NCBI GenBank assembly: GCA_022376515.1 | Contig: WTXI01000093.1 | Location: 62,001 to 126,000, forward strand | Length of the DNA stretch: 64,000 nucleotides | Source of the DNA: Lactifluus volemus | Lineage: Eukaryota; Basidiomycota; Agaricomycetes; Russulales; Russulaceae | Direction of reading: 5' to 3' | Part shown: positions 53,016 through 64,000 of the stretch, in pieces | Numbering within the stretch: the stretch's first letter is position 1 | Layout: every line of letters starts with the position of its first letter | Notes under the pieces: generated by a model | The model's input: the letters and a program-made list of their open reading frames with translations, nothing else | Told to the model about the DNA's origin: nothing | Databases searched by the model: none | Position numbers and translations under genes: made by a program

Positions 53016-53921
53016 ATGAAAGCAACTCTCATTTTCATCGTATTCTCCTCTCTGGCAGTTGCTGTTCAAGGCGCCGCGTATAAACGCGAAGTGGACTTGG
53101 ACCGTAGACATCATAAACATAAACAACAGCCCACTTCGAGTCACGCTACTACTACTTCAAGTTCGCCGCACGTTTCCACTGCCATTACCTCGACCACATT
53201 TCACTTGCCGTTCCCCAGCGGTGACAATGTCTTGACCACGCTCGGTGGCGTTTCCCCGTCCACATTGCCTATTATCGCTCTGACCCCTTTGACCACTGGC
53301 ACCAGCGGTTCCGCAACGCCTGTTTCGACCCCCAGCGGTTCCTCGACCACTGTCTGTCCCGGAGTGCCTTATTCTACCCCCAGCGGTTCCTCGATCCCTC
53401 TCTGTCCCGGAATGCCTTATCTTACTTCCTCGACTGATGGCGGTTCCGGAACTCCTGTTTTGACCCCCAGCAGTTCCCCGACTGATGGCAGTTCCGGAAC
53501 GCCTGTCTTGACCCCCAGCAGTTCCCCGACTGATGGCGGTTCTGGAACGCCTGTCTTGACCCCCAGCAGTTCCCCGACTGATGGCGGTTCCGGAACTCCT
53601 GTTTTGACCCCTAGCAGTTCCCCGACCGATGACGATGGCGATGACGACGACGACGACGATGATGACGATTCCGGAACGTCTGCTTCGACTCCCAGCAGCG
53701 TCCCGACCGATGTCAGTTCCGGAACACCTAATTTTTCCCCCACCAGTTCCCCGACAGTCGGCGGTTCCGGAACGCCTGCTTTGACCTCCAGCGGTTCCCC
53801 GACCGGCGTCAGTTCTGTACCACCCACCATAACCTTTCCCAATGTCAGTTCTGTACCACCCACCATATCCTTTCCCAATGTTCCAACCGTTCCAGTAATA
53901 ACGGCCACAAGTGTGGGATAG
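53016..53921 (+). CDS. Secreted Ser/Thr/Pro-rich repeat protein with Asp tract
   Basis: Single exon, 301 aa. The signal peptide is residues 1-20 (ATLIFIVFSSLAVAVQG), followed by a KR site suited to Kex2-type processing. The rest is Ser/Thr/Pro/Gly-rich and likely O-mannosylated. It includes four near-identical 16-residue repeats (SSPTDGGSGTPVLTPS, 48 bp units at about 53440-53630), then an Asp tract of more than ten residues, further divergent repeats and two SSVPPTI.FPNV units. No GPI anchor signal is evident at the C-terminus (VPVITATSVG). Probably a cell-wall or secreted mucin-like protein; function unknown. The open minus frame across it is a by-product of the repeats. Confidence 0.8.
   Translation: MKATLIFIVFSSLAVAVQGAAYKREVDLDRRHHKHKQQPTSSHATTTSSSPHVSTAITSTTFHLPFPSGDNVLTTLGGVSPSTLPIIALTPLTTGTSGSATPVSTPSGSSTTVCPGVPYSTPSGSSIPLCPGMPYLTSSTDGGSGTPVLTPSSSPTDGSSGTPVLTPSSSPTDGGSGTPVLTPSSSPTDGGSGTPVLTPSSSPTDDDGDDDDDDDDDDSGTSASTPSSVPTDVSSGTPNFSPTSSPTVGGSGTPALTSSGSPTGVSSVPPTITFPNVSSVPPTISFPNVPTVPVITATSVG
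53440..53632 (+). repeat. 48 bp coding tandem repeat in the secreted protein gene
   Basis: Four units encode TPVLTPSSSPTDGGSG with few base changes. In-frame length change is expected between strains. Confidence 0.8.
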
Positions 53922-54483
53922 TCAAAGTAAGTGCTTTTCCTTTCCATGCAGCAATTTGGGTTTATATAAGCATCAGCCCCACCCCAATGGCCCGGAAAAG
54001 TGCTGTAGAATTTGAAGGTTAAGGTCGATGCGAGATTTGGAGGTGGGAGATGGGTTGGACGTAATAATAAGTAACACTAGAAATCGACAAGGGGTAATAC
54101 TGTTGTCATGCCGATTACGAGGAACGTCAGGCCTGCGTCAGGGCCGACCGCTTTCGAATCACAATGCCAACACGCCGACTCGGACACGGGCAACAACTCG
54201 GAGGACGCTCGAAGTGTCTAGAAACACGGTCTAGATGTGTTTTACTTCAATATTCTTTTCAAGTCCCTTTACTGTAATTTGATATGGAATAAGTATATTC
54301 GTGTGATAGTTGAGATGTACATAAAAACGAGCCAAAAGGGTTTCGAATAGCAGTAACGAGTGGCCGTCTCCTTTTCGTGCCCACAACTGCTGCTCCTACT
54401 TCCTAAAAAAAATGACATTGCTGTTTATCCATCTTCAAAATAATTATGGGTGACAAACTCAGCGTCACCAAAACGCGGGGTGC

Positions 54484-54960
54484 AGATTGACCCATCGCGT
54501 TACAGCAATCGTGTCGGATGTCATTACCGCAGCGTACCAGAACGCCGGAGTTATTGGTAGTCTGGATGCCAACAAGCGTTGGCAACTTGATGAGGTTGCT
54601 GTTAAGCAGCTGATCGCGGCGTCAGTGCCGGACACAGTCTTCAATCAAATCAAAGGTGGTCCGAACGCGAAGGCCGTCTGGGGTGAATTGAAGACACTGT
54701 TTGTAGGACACACACACAAAAAATTGATCATTGTCGAATTGGGAAGAAAAAATATAGAGTACACATGGCGAGGAGGATGATAACATACTATGTTACACAC
54801 TTCGATCAGCTCGCTAATTTGCGTGAGCAGCTTTGCTGCGATGGGAGAGATGATCACAGAAGAGGAATGTTGCCTATATTTCGTTAGGGACCGCTTTCCG
54901 GCATCGTACGAAAGCGTTGTGAACGTGATAACCGCCCTCCCCCTCATGTTTCTGCGCTAT
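54484..54960 (+). pseudogene. Ty1/copia gag (UBN2-type) relic
   Basis: Frame 54487-54780 reads LIAASVPDTVFNQIKGGPNA then KAVWGELKTLF and ELGRKNIEYTW. After a frameshift come THFDQLANLREQL and, in another frame, AAMGEMITEEE, then DRFPASYESVVNVITALP. This order is typical of copia gag polyproteins (W..L...F, L...LA..G..I.DEE, LP.SY). There are two frame breaks (about 54778 and 54835) and no protease or reverse transcriptase after it. Confidence 0.7.
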
Positions 54961-56288
54961 TCTCCGTCCCACTCACTGCACTGCTAACGCATCTTGCCAT
55001 CCGCCATCGCAGTGGCCGCAGGTACCTGGAAGTATCGTCGCCAGCTTTCGCAGAGGTCCGGTTGACGCCCCGGCTAGAGGAGCTCACGCGTGTGGATGAT
55101 TGGGGTTGAATCCTCGGGGACGAAGGGTAGTGGTTTTGACGCCGTTCGGACCTTGCTTTCCCAACAAGATACGGGGATTGTAGTCGCACATTGTTCAATG
55201 AGAGAGAAGATCCTCAAAACATTTCGGCGTTTGTGGACGTGATGGATTTCAGTTGCTGGCGGCTGTGTACGCGCCAGGACTTGACTAATTCGTTCCCACG
55301 CGAGAGACGCTGGCTGTCTTCGCTGTGCCCGCTTGTGATTCGAGGGGCGGCGTTAGTGGATAGCGATGCCCCCCTTACCATCAAAGTTGTGAGAGGACCG
55401 TGCACAACAATCTCGCCAGATAGATATTAGGGGTTCTCATTTCCCACCCCCCCCTCCGATCAAGAGATACGAGACCGTCTGTCCTTCTGACGACTACTCC
55501 CACCCCCGGTTTCCGACTAGTCAGGTACGCCCCCCGTTTCATCTTTTTGTTTATCACTTGCATAGCCCGTTTTTTTCCCTACGTCTCACCTCCGTTGATG
55601 CTCATCCTTTCGTTTCATCTTTTTGATTTGAATAATATGACAACTCGCACGAGCCGACGGGTCACCCGATCCCTTCCCTCCGCTCACCCTCGAGAAACAT
55701 TTTGCTACCCTAGGTGTGATGCTATAGCGCTGTGCAGTACAATCATTCTCCCATATCATGGTATCTCTTTACGTCAATATGTGTGGAAGACACCCTTGCT
55801 GGAAAGACAGAAGTAACACTGTGAGCCCCAATTATTTCGAGCAGTACTGCCAGATGTGCTGGTCATCCCAATGAGAGCTGATTACACTCTTCCCAATGAT
55901 CCACCTTATCAACGAAACGAATGGGTGTTTCTGCGATTGCTGCAGTCAACACCGCTGATCCCACTGGGGGTTCGGATTGTCCAGATCAGCCACTTTGGAC
56001 AACCCGGTTGCTTGCGGTGTTGCGCATCCTGCTTTTCAAGGTAAGCCACCCGACAATCTTGGGAGCACCACTGGTCTCGTGTCGCGTGCCATTGGTAACA
56101 AGATGTCTCGATGACTTCAATAATTCAAGTGCGAAAGCTCAGCGCTCAGCGCTCAGACACGGGACAGCACTTGGAGGGGTCGAATGTCGGGCATAGCTGG
56201 GTACTATATGCGACTGAACTTCACATAAACGACAGTTCGTACAGCTGATACTTAGGCAAATTGATTGAGCCAAAAAAGGTTCTAATGA
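54961..56288. other. Intergenic, no convincing gene
   Basis: Several short frames on both strands without motifs. The 55860-56200 region has a few weakly protein-like stretches in different frames. Confidence 0.5.
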
Positions 56289-57034
56289 TCACCCGTCCGA
56301 TATCTCCATTCCTTCATCGCGCGGTCCTTCGTCATGCGGGGTCCCATTCCGCCGCTGCCCGTCCCGTGCACCATTAACCCGAGCTCGTGAAGTATCTTCC
56401 TCAACTATACGTGCCAAGTGGTTGTTCCCCAAATCGCGATCAGGACAACACAAAAGTGAGGTAAAATGGGAGAAAAACTCTTTTTACCTGTAGCAGTATC
56501 GCCTCGAGACCGTGATGATGATGACCGCCGTAAGAGTACGAGGCTCTCCGCATGTTTACGTATACCAGATACGAACTCTGGATCGGCGAGAGCAGGTACG
56601 TCCGCTACTGCACGTTCGACGAGCGGAAATCTAGCAAACAAAAAAAAGTTTTTGGTGAAAAAAAAAAGAGAGAGAGAGAGTACCGTACCGATCGAGTTCC
56701 TGTAATAGCTCCCGATGAAGGGTATCCGCCGCCTTGAGATGTAACTTGTTATCCTCCGCCGCATCGAGACGTGCACGCGCAATATCGTCAACGCGCGCCC
56801 AGAACGCTTCCGCTCCTGCCTTTTTCCCGCCCCCAGAGTTAACGTTCTGAATGATCAAGCCAAGTTGGCGCACCGTACTCCATTTTGGAATTGTGTGAGA
56901 AGTTCACGGCGGAGACGGTCGAATTCGCCTGATTTTTTGAATCTGAATATTGTTTATTTTTTTATCCTTGGGCAAGTAGAAAAGACGATTCACTCTTTGA
57001 CGAGATCATCAGGTGTCCTTATAGGATCTGGCAT
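56289..57034 (-). CDS. SHG1: Shg1/BOD1-like COMPASS subunit
   Basis: Five exons: 57034-56994, 56942-56879, 56819-56689, 56630-56488 and 56404-56289, with introns of 51-83 nt; 164 aa. The N-terminal domain has the Shg1/BOD1 signature: DDLVKEFKKSGEFDRLRREL (residues 9-28), followed by WARVDDIARARL and LDRFPLVERAVADVPALADP. A Ser/Arg stretch (RRSSSSRSRGD) and an acidic C-terminal tail (EGPRDEGMEISDG) follow. Shg1 is a minor subunit of the Set1/COMPASS histone H3K4 methyltransferase, and BOD1 relatives share the domain. The reading frame closes only with all four introns removed; the third exon uses an AAAAAG acceptor, similar to other AAG acceptors in this window. Confidence 0.8.
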
Positions 57035-57319
57035 GTCTCATGTCAGGGTGAGGGGTCGTCGCTGCTGATTTACGTTATTTTACGGCTCGGCAATTGGGAC
57101 ACGTGATATTCTATGGTAACCGCGAAAATCATCTATACCAATCACACATACTATACTAGCTAGGCAGACTAGAAGAAAAAGATAGCTGGGAGGAGGGATG
57201 ATTTTGGATATATTAGCCAGGTGTATGTTGTCATAACAGTCCTCTAGTAAAGGTCAAAAATGAGTACATACAACGTGGGGACATCATCACGCAGCAGATA
57301 ATTTTGATTGGGTATGACT

Positions 57320-58489
57320 CTACTTGCCACCAGTCGTGCCCATTCCCATTGAGGCCTTGAAGGAATCATAGATCCACCATTGGAAGCCTATACGCAAAAA
57401 TCCCGTCAGTGATAACATCGCGTCTAATTGGACAACGCGGACATACCAGTAAGGGTACCAATCATAATCACACGTGTGCCGAGGCCTCTTGTCGCGAGGG
57501 TGCCGAGGCCAACCTCGCTAACAATCGCGCCGAGGCTCTTGCCCTTGTTCTGGGGCTTGCCAAGTTGGGACACGAGCGAGTCGGCCGGATGCGAGACAAT
57601 AGCACAAATGATGCCGGAGAGGTAACCCGACGCGAAGGTAATTCCAAGCTGTGTAGGCTTGCTGTACGTTTCCTTCGGCTGGGTGAAGACGTGCGTATAG
57701 AACTGCTGGACAATCTTCTCAAAGAAGAAGAACTTGGCCATCGTGTAGGGGATCTGCAAGAGTAAGTCAGAGGGATTAATAATAGGCGCAGATGAACACG
57801 AAGCGACTTCACCTGACGGGACCACAGAGGGATGATAGAACCGAAGGGGAAGCGGGTCTCAACTTTGGTGCGGCTCATTTCCGCCCAGGCAGCACCGAAG
57901 GGGACGGGGAAGGTACCGGCGGGGCTAGTCTGGATCTTGACCTTGGTCATTTCAAGCGGGCAAAGAGCAACGTCGGCGAAGAATTCAGCGCTTGCGGAGC
58001 CAGCGAGCCAGATGGCACCCTTGTACTTCTCGGACGCCTCTTCACCGGCCATATTCATGTAGGTATCCTTGAATATCTCGTACAGGCCATACTTGAACAT
58101 GCCCTGGAGTGAGTATCCAACCAAAGTCGGACCAAAGCCTTTCCAGACACCCTTTGTGCCTTCCTCTCCAACGATGGTTTTCAGGGAATTAAAAGTACCC
58201 GAGTACTTAGCAGGGTTGACCTTTCAGTGCCAAGTGAGCGTGAATCTTCGTGCGAGGTGACGGCACTTACCTGCATGTTGCATTTGGCAACGTCGAGCGG
58301 GGTGATCCCGGCATGGGTGAGACCACACGCAAGAACACCACCAAGCATACACTTGGCATAGTAGGAAGAATCATGGGGGACCGGACCAATGTATCTGCCA
58401 ACGGAACATCAGGGTGGGTCCCAGGGAAGAGAGTAAAAAGTGACAGCTCACCGGGCGTCCCACATGCCAGACGGGGCGAGATTCGACAT
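57320..58489 (-). CDS. MIR1: Mitochondrial phosphate carrier
   Basis: Five exons: 58489-58452, 58394-58271, 58220-57813, 57753-57447 and 57387-57320; all GT-AG; 314 aa. It imports phosphate (with H+) across the inner mitochondrial membrane for ATP synthesis. Three carrier repeats are visible: repeat 1 with TPLDVAK (44-50), repeat 2 with CPLEMTK (141-147), and repeat 3 with the PiC-type HPADSL (245-250), which lacks the final basic residue as in other phosphate carriers. The family signature PLWSRQIPYTMAKF is at 185-198. The N-terminus begins MSNLAPSGMW with no long presequence, as in fungal MIR1. The first exon is only 38 nt. The gene appears intact and is a good housekeeping reference for codon usage. 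Confidence 0.95.
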
Positions 58490-61400
58490 GAAGGTGTAAA
58501 TTAACTTGGAACGAAGATAGGTCTAGAATAAAAGAAAATCTATAGCCTGCTTGGATGGCCCACAGGTGTGTGTAGAAGGTTGAGGCGACGGTGCAAGTGG
58601 GTTGCGGTTGAGAATGACACAAAGCGCGGAATCCGAAAATTGTCCCCGGCTCGAGCCCTTCCGAAATCCGCCGTGGCACCTCTTCATGTTTTTCCGTCTT
58701 TTGTTCTGTCTCTTTGCTATCTTGCACTATTTTTCTTCTCTCTATACCAAATACCGGAATGTTATCACTCTAACCCTCAGCGGGGTACCAGGCCAGCCTG
58801 GTCAGTTGTTGGCACCTCTCGCACGTGTCACCCACGAACGTGACATTGTTGAGATGATGTGATCGGTGGCGGGTACTTTATAAAGTGTGAGTGCGCCATT
58901 TGACCAAGTAGGACGTTGTTCTATCCTGTGTTGTTGTTACGCGATGCAATGTTTAGTTTGTTTCAACGTTCGGCGCCCTTGGCGAACCAACACGACATCA
59001 GATTTAAACTTCCACCTGATATTCAAGTTGGTATCGCGGCGACCAACTTACAAGTCGCCGTGATTCTGGTGCTGCCCTGCTGGATCCCATCCATGCCACG
59101 CAACTGCCACGCGTGATGCCAGTCCAATTTGCGGCTGAACACCATTTGCGCAACTCTGTCTCGCGAGCCGAGTCACTCGGCACTCTAATACCGACAACCG
59201 TGTCAAAGTGATGACATGCGGGCACGCCGATGGCTTGCCTAGAGCCGTTGGTGTGACAGAGCCCAGAGAGCTGAGGGCTTGACAACGGTACGCATCATTG
59301 TCTCAATTGTCTACTTTAAATTCTTCTACGGGCTGTTGGTCGACTAGGCTGGAATATCACAAAAATCGTTCTTCCTTGCTACCTTTCTGATTTTGCCAAT
59401 CCATCGTGGCCCTGTTTGATCTACCCTCTCACACGACCTCCCAATCCGGCTGTCATCGTTGGCACCCCAGTTGTCACGACCTCTACTGTGTGATTCACCA
59501 CGCTAGAATGGGATTACCCGGTCGCCCCTCACCGATTCCCCTGGCACCACACTGCGTATTTGCAAGCTTGTGCGACGTATTCACGGATAGGGCTGGGAAG
59601 TGGTACGTTTGGAGTGCCCAATTAGGATTGAACTCGTCCGTTACTCCTTTTGGTAGTTCTTCATAGGCATGGTACGGGTGCAGTGCACCTTACCCTGTCC
59701 GGCCTCAAGGTGCATCCGATGCTCCTTACACACGCTGAGGCCTTTTTTTTATCTTCGCCAACCCTCCCCATCCTCAATCCATCATTCTTCTTCAATCATT
59801 ATGTGCGATCGCTGAATTCTTTTGTATCGATTCTGGCTCACAATCGCCACCTCGCCGTGTGTCCCCGGTAGTCGTGACGGCTGGTCAACGTTCCAGTTAG
59901 AGGTGTCTTTTTTTTTTCCTTTTGTAAGAACGGATATCCCACACAATGCATCTTAGTTTCAGTGTCGTTCAATAGCCAATATCCTTCGCAACTACCATGA
60001 TTGTGACCATCAGCTACGAGGTAATGACTTGACAAGCAGTCTGATGTGAATTTGTTACACTGGCATGAGCAGTCCTGGTTCGTCCTGTTTCGCTTCTTGT
60101 ATTTTTCTAAGTTATTTGTTCGCAGGTATTCCCCATGGTGATGTTCGTTCTCCGTTGATGTTTGATTATTGGACTCATTAGGGAACTTGGCTGCTTGTCC
60201 GTGTCACTCCATGCGGGTCATGTACCATTCTGAAGCTTGTGTGGCGTGCTACTTTCCAGGGTGATGGGTTCTTCATGAGAATGTTCTACATCTGCATCTA
60301 CTTTCTCCGGTGGGGCGCAAACTCAAAGGACACTTGTCGCAGGATTATTACTGTATGTCCATGAACCCTGCCACATTCACCGACGCCGATGCCGATGGAT
60401 AGTTGACCCTTCATACTTTGCAGACCGGCTTCATGGAAGGTCACCAGGCAAATGACTCGTTCGTTACCTGTGGCCCTCGGCCGCCCTCCTGATTCACCGC
60501 CCGCAAAACGTTCCTAATGACTTTTATCTGCCTTGCCAGAAGTACTGACTCCAAACGACGTTTCTTCCCCTCTATCCCACGGCCTTCAGCAAGACAGTCT
60601 CATCACCCCACTCGCTGGCGAGATCTAGTTTTTCTCCTCAAATATGATGACCGTAATCCTCCTTATATTTGGCTTCGCCATCTTTTTTGTATTCGGCTTG
60701 CTGCCACCTTGGTTCAAGGTGTACAAGAACCTCAATGAGACCCTTGAATGTCAGTGTCCGCTTTTCTCGCACCGATTGATTACTTGTCTGATTTCCGTTT
60801 GCTTTCCTGTCGTAGTTTGGGATGTGACATTCCCAAATGTGGGCTGGATGGCTGCGCGTCCCCGGTGACGCATGGTCAGGGCCGTCGTGGCTGTTCTTGC
60901 TGACAGCCCTCGCGCTCAACCACGGTGAAAAATATTTCTCGTTGCAGAAATAGATGTTCTCAAAGACAAAACAAAGTGTTATCAGCGAGGCGACCGTTAG
61001 AATGCCGTCCATATGCTATCTACCTCATCTTTTCTTTTTTTTTTTTTTCCTTCATCAACTGGAAGCCATCTTATTTTTTGTAATATCTTTTTCTAAAGTT
61101 TATAATCCACCATGATGTTGATGTGAATCGTGAAACATGACATTTGACACTGAATCAATCAGAGTATAATAATCAAAACATTCTGGCCAGCTTGTAGGCT
61201 GTTCAACCTGGAGCATCAAAGGGTTTCAAGTGGGAGAGTTGCGGCGAAAACGGCCCGTGGCTGGCCATTTAAGGCAATCGGGGCTAGGCGAAACCCCGAA
61301 GAGAAGAAGCTGAAGGGTGCCATCGCTGTAGCTGTGTAGCTAGGATTAGACACAACACTCGGCATCTGTTGGAGGTAAATGAACAGGTTGATTTCATGTG

Positions 61401-64000
61401 GGGTTGGCAGCGCGTCACGGTGCAGCAAGTTGGCCGACTCTATCGGAGTATAATCGGTGGCGTGAACAAAAGTGGGGAAGGCGTGGAAATTGCGTCGCCG
61501 GCGTCGGTCGTTAACGCGTTTTTTTCCATTTCGACTTGCGACAATTCAATTCAAACAGCGCCATCAAGCGCTCGTACCTAAAATCAATTTTTGGCAGTTC
61601 ACGGTAGATTACTGAGTCCGACGCCGTGATGCGAAGCAAGGTTATCGTTGTTGTGTAGTAGTAATAGAACCCACATCTCCCCCCGCTCCGCAACTACTAA
61701 GCCCGAGGTGGGTTAGTTGGTAGGTGGGGGTACAGCATGGTGTTTCAAAGTTGTGCATGCTATGGAGATGTCACGGAAGGGTGGCCGTTATACACAAAGA
61801 GGTAGGGGGTTTTGACGGAATTCTTATTTTTTTTTTTAAATTACGAGCATTTTCTTTGGAAACGTGCTGGCAGTCTTTGCAACAACCAGCGCACAAACTC
61901 CAATGTACGGCCTCTGGTAGTAGCCCGATGTTGCCGTTCATACCCAAATTCGACTTAACACAATGACCACGTCTTTTAGGTTCGCGTATGCGTTGTTCCA
62001 GAGAAGAAAGGTGTCAGTGAACAGCCGGTGACCATCGCTGATGGCCCTTCGTGTCTGACCCTTGGTAGCACACGATGCGAGCTTCTGCGGCACCCGTGAG
62101 AGCTCCAAAGGGTGTTGCACATGGAGAATAAGCGGACCAAGTCGAAAGAGAGTGATTTGAGCGCGACAGCTCGAGCGTGGCGGTTGGACTAATATTAAGG
62201 GGGAGTCGGGGGACTTAGCTGTAAGCCAAAGAAAGGCCTGGGTTCACATACCGTTTTCCCGGAAAGTGTTCAGCGTCGGCAGTTTTGACCGTCGTGTCGA
62301 TGGAATAAATACAACTGCACCAGACTTTGCCCATTTACCTAAAACAGTATCGTCAGTCGGCATAACGTCACCCAAAGCCGAGAAACTTGTTCTCAGCTGC
62401 CAGTTGGTATGCTGGTCGCAAGAGAGGGAGGGATGTGTAGCAAAACCAGAGCTCGAGAGTTGCTAGTAGTCTCCATGGTAATGTCTGAATAAAAGCAGAA
62501 ACGCGAGCAGGAAGCTTGAGCACTGCAGGGTTCAGCGATTTGAGATAAATGCCATCTCGAGGACGCTCTCTTTACCACGTACGTTTGTCGTTTTAGTTCG
62601 GCGGAGATGGCGTGCAATATTTGCGAGATGAAGTGGGGTTTGGCTCTGAGTATCCGATTTTTTTAGTTGCCGGGTGTCGTACACAACAAGGGTCGCGAGA
62701 GAGAATTTAGCATAGTTCTTGCCACCCTTTCCAAGTAGAATCCATCGACAATTCATTATTAATAAACACGCAGACCTAGCCAAGGCCAAGGGGAGTCGCG
62801 CGCAAAACCGAGGTGAAGGATCGAGGATCTCGCAGATTATGAGAGCTACTTTATCCTTTTGTGCATCCAGAATATACTTGGGGTCTTTGGTGAGCGGCAT
62901 CAACCTTTCTCATGGGCGCATAGTAGTAGCATTTCCCATTACTACCTGCAAGTGGCAGCTGCGCCCGGATCGGGGGAAAATGCTGGCTAACTTGTACACC
63001 TACTGTGATATCAGTCCAACAGATCCACTTCTGACTAGACGGTACTCGGGAACCAGTAAGGTAGTGACATGCTACGCGCCAGTGGCAGCAATCACCTGTG
63101 TAGAACCATGTGTGCCGGAGATTACGAAGCAAGATTTCTCCACACATCTTTTGTAGGAATAGCTTCGGGGGATGCCACTGAGGCGAGGGGCGACGACGTC
63201 CTCAATGATGTCAGCTGTCAACCTCGTTGAAAACCGGAAACGATTGTCCCAGAGCCCCATTCGGCGGATTTAAAAAAAAAAGTAGGTTTTGCTGCTTTCA
63301 TCTCTCCAACTTTAGCAAGCTAATAAATGATCCGGGGTTGAAAGGTAGTAGGGTGGGATAGAACCAAACGTGGAATCTATCTCTCTCAGTTTAGTGTATC
63401 TCGAGGGCTACACATGCTTGAAGGCGATTGTGCAAATAGCCGGCGATCGGGGTTTCGCACAGCGTTGCACCCTTCAGAAATTGGAAATTATGTAACAGTC
63501 GTACTTTTGCGGCGTTGCGATCCTGAATCATGATTCTGATCCCGGCCCTTACAGTGGCATTTGCCCTGAGATTTCCACGTTACGGGACTGACCTTTGCTG
63601 GCTTTGCGCCCGAAAGGAGTAGTAGAGTGGCGCGGGATGACATTCATCCCTTATCGTTTCATCCTTCCGATATCCCACGCTAAATTTGGTTTACCTGACG
63701 CTCAGCCCCGTTGCAACTCGAAAGCAGGCGAAACTGCAGGTTGTCACACATCCTCCTCAGGCCTCAGTGCTAAATTTCTGGTCCTTCGAACACGTTGAGT
63801 CGAGCCAAGTCGAGTTGGGTTAGGTCCAATCGGCAAGTAACTTAAGTCCGTCACCACGCGGCGTCACGTAGCCACGTGCCTGGGTAGTGGTTACTAGTAC
63901 ATGTGAAATGATCGAAAGGAACGAGGTTATAGAATTGCAAACTTAAGCTAGGTAGAAGTTATAGCATTGCCTTTCTATGGGTTATCTTCAGAGATTGTCT
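58490..64000. other. Right-end region without a convincing gene
   Basis: Many short frames, none with recognised motifs. The longest (62719-63156 plus, 145 codons) and its antisense partner lack intron signals, domain motifs and plausible composition. Oligo-T/A runs (59757, 59908, 61031, 61829, 63271) are frequent. One tentative small membrane-protein frame is listed separately. Confidence 0.5.
60644..60868 (+). CDS. Tentative small single-pass membrane protein
   Basis: Starts MMTVILLIFGFAIFFVFGLL, a strong membrane helix, then PPWFKVYKNLNETLE. An optional intron (60750-60815, GTCAGT ... CTGAT ... GTAG, 66 nt) would join it to FWDVTFPNVGWMAARPR; unspliced, the frame is also open. No homologue is recognised. 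It could be a chance frame. Confidence 0.25.
   Translation: MMTVILLIFGFAIFFVFGLLPPWFKVYKNLNETLECQCPLFSHRLITCLISVCFPVVVWDVTFPNVGWMAARPR

Noticed and set aside
57424..58124. Large frames in other phases across the phosphate carrier
   Set aside because: They include unspliced introns; the five-exon MIR1 model covers the region exactly.
61700..61740. Possible tRNA A-box (GTGGGTTAGTTGGT)
   Set aside because: No B-box or cloverleaf follows.
62719..63156. 145-codon plus frame
   Set aside because: No recognisable motif, intron signal or composition bias; antisense is equally open.

Overview
The window is fungal, most likely from an agaricomycete basidiomycete. The evidence is 50-65 bp GT-AG introns with CTAAC-type branch points, a NACHT-WD40 NLR, a fungal APH-type kinase, Methyltransf_16 and Shg1 proteins, and relics of basidiomycete-type LINE and copia elements. 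No bacterial features are present. All gene models are read by eye from the sequence; no database search or expression data were available.

Left part (1-38,690): a head-to-tail array of about ten degenerate units spaced 2-9 kb apart, all in the same orientation; the leftmost unit is cut by the window edge. Unit bodies are decayed: relics of a COX23-like twin-CX9C gene, of an unidentified 'module A' or 'module B' gene, and of NLR fragments, with stops and frameshifts. The exception is a small two-exon gene at the head of each unit, called S here. All nine S genes (S1-S9) have an intact start, a GTATGC/GTATGT donor, a TTAAC or CTAAC branch point, a TAG acceptor and an intact frame of 68-79 codons. 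Exon length differences are multiples of three, while intron lengths (50-58 nt) are not so constrained. This selected small-gene family inside a decayed array is the main discovery. Reading through the intron hides it: that gives a different 86-codon frame in four copies and broken frames in the others.

NLR end (38,693-43,570, minus strand): the array ends 3'-to-3' against an intact six-exon NLR (NACHT plus 14 near-identical WD40 blades and one degenerate blade, 1,535 aa). Pieces of an NLR of this type lie in unit 4 (16.3 and 17.8-18.1 kb), so S genes and NLRs have travelled together. A role in immunity or allorecognition is an inference from this linkage.

29.9-35.8 kb and 46-51 kb: two inverted copies of a divergent pair, an APH-like kinase and an unknown protein. 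The left kinase is intact and the right one is frameshifted. Nearby are relics of another unknown gene.

Right part (44.5-58.5 kb): ordinary genes. These are a METTL21-like lysine methyltransferase, a secreted Ser/Thr/Pro/Asp-rich repeat protein, an Shg1/BOD1 COMPASS-type subunit and the mitochondrial phosphate carrier MIR1. LINE and copia relics lie between them. From 58.5 to 64 kb I find no convincing gene.
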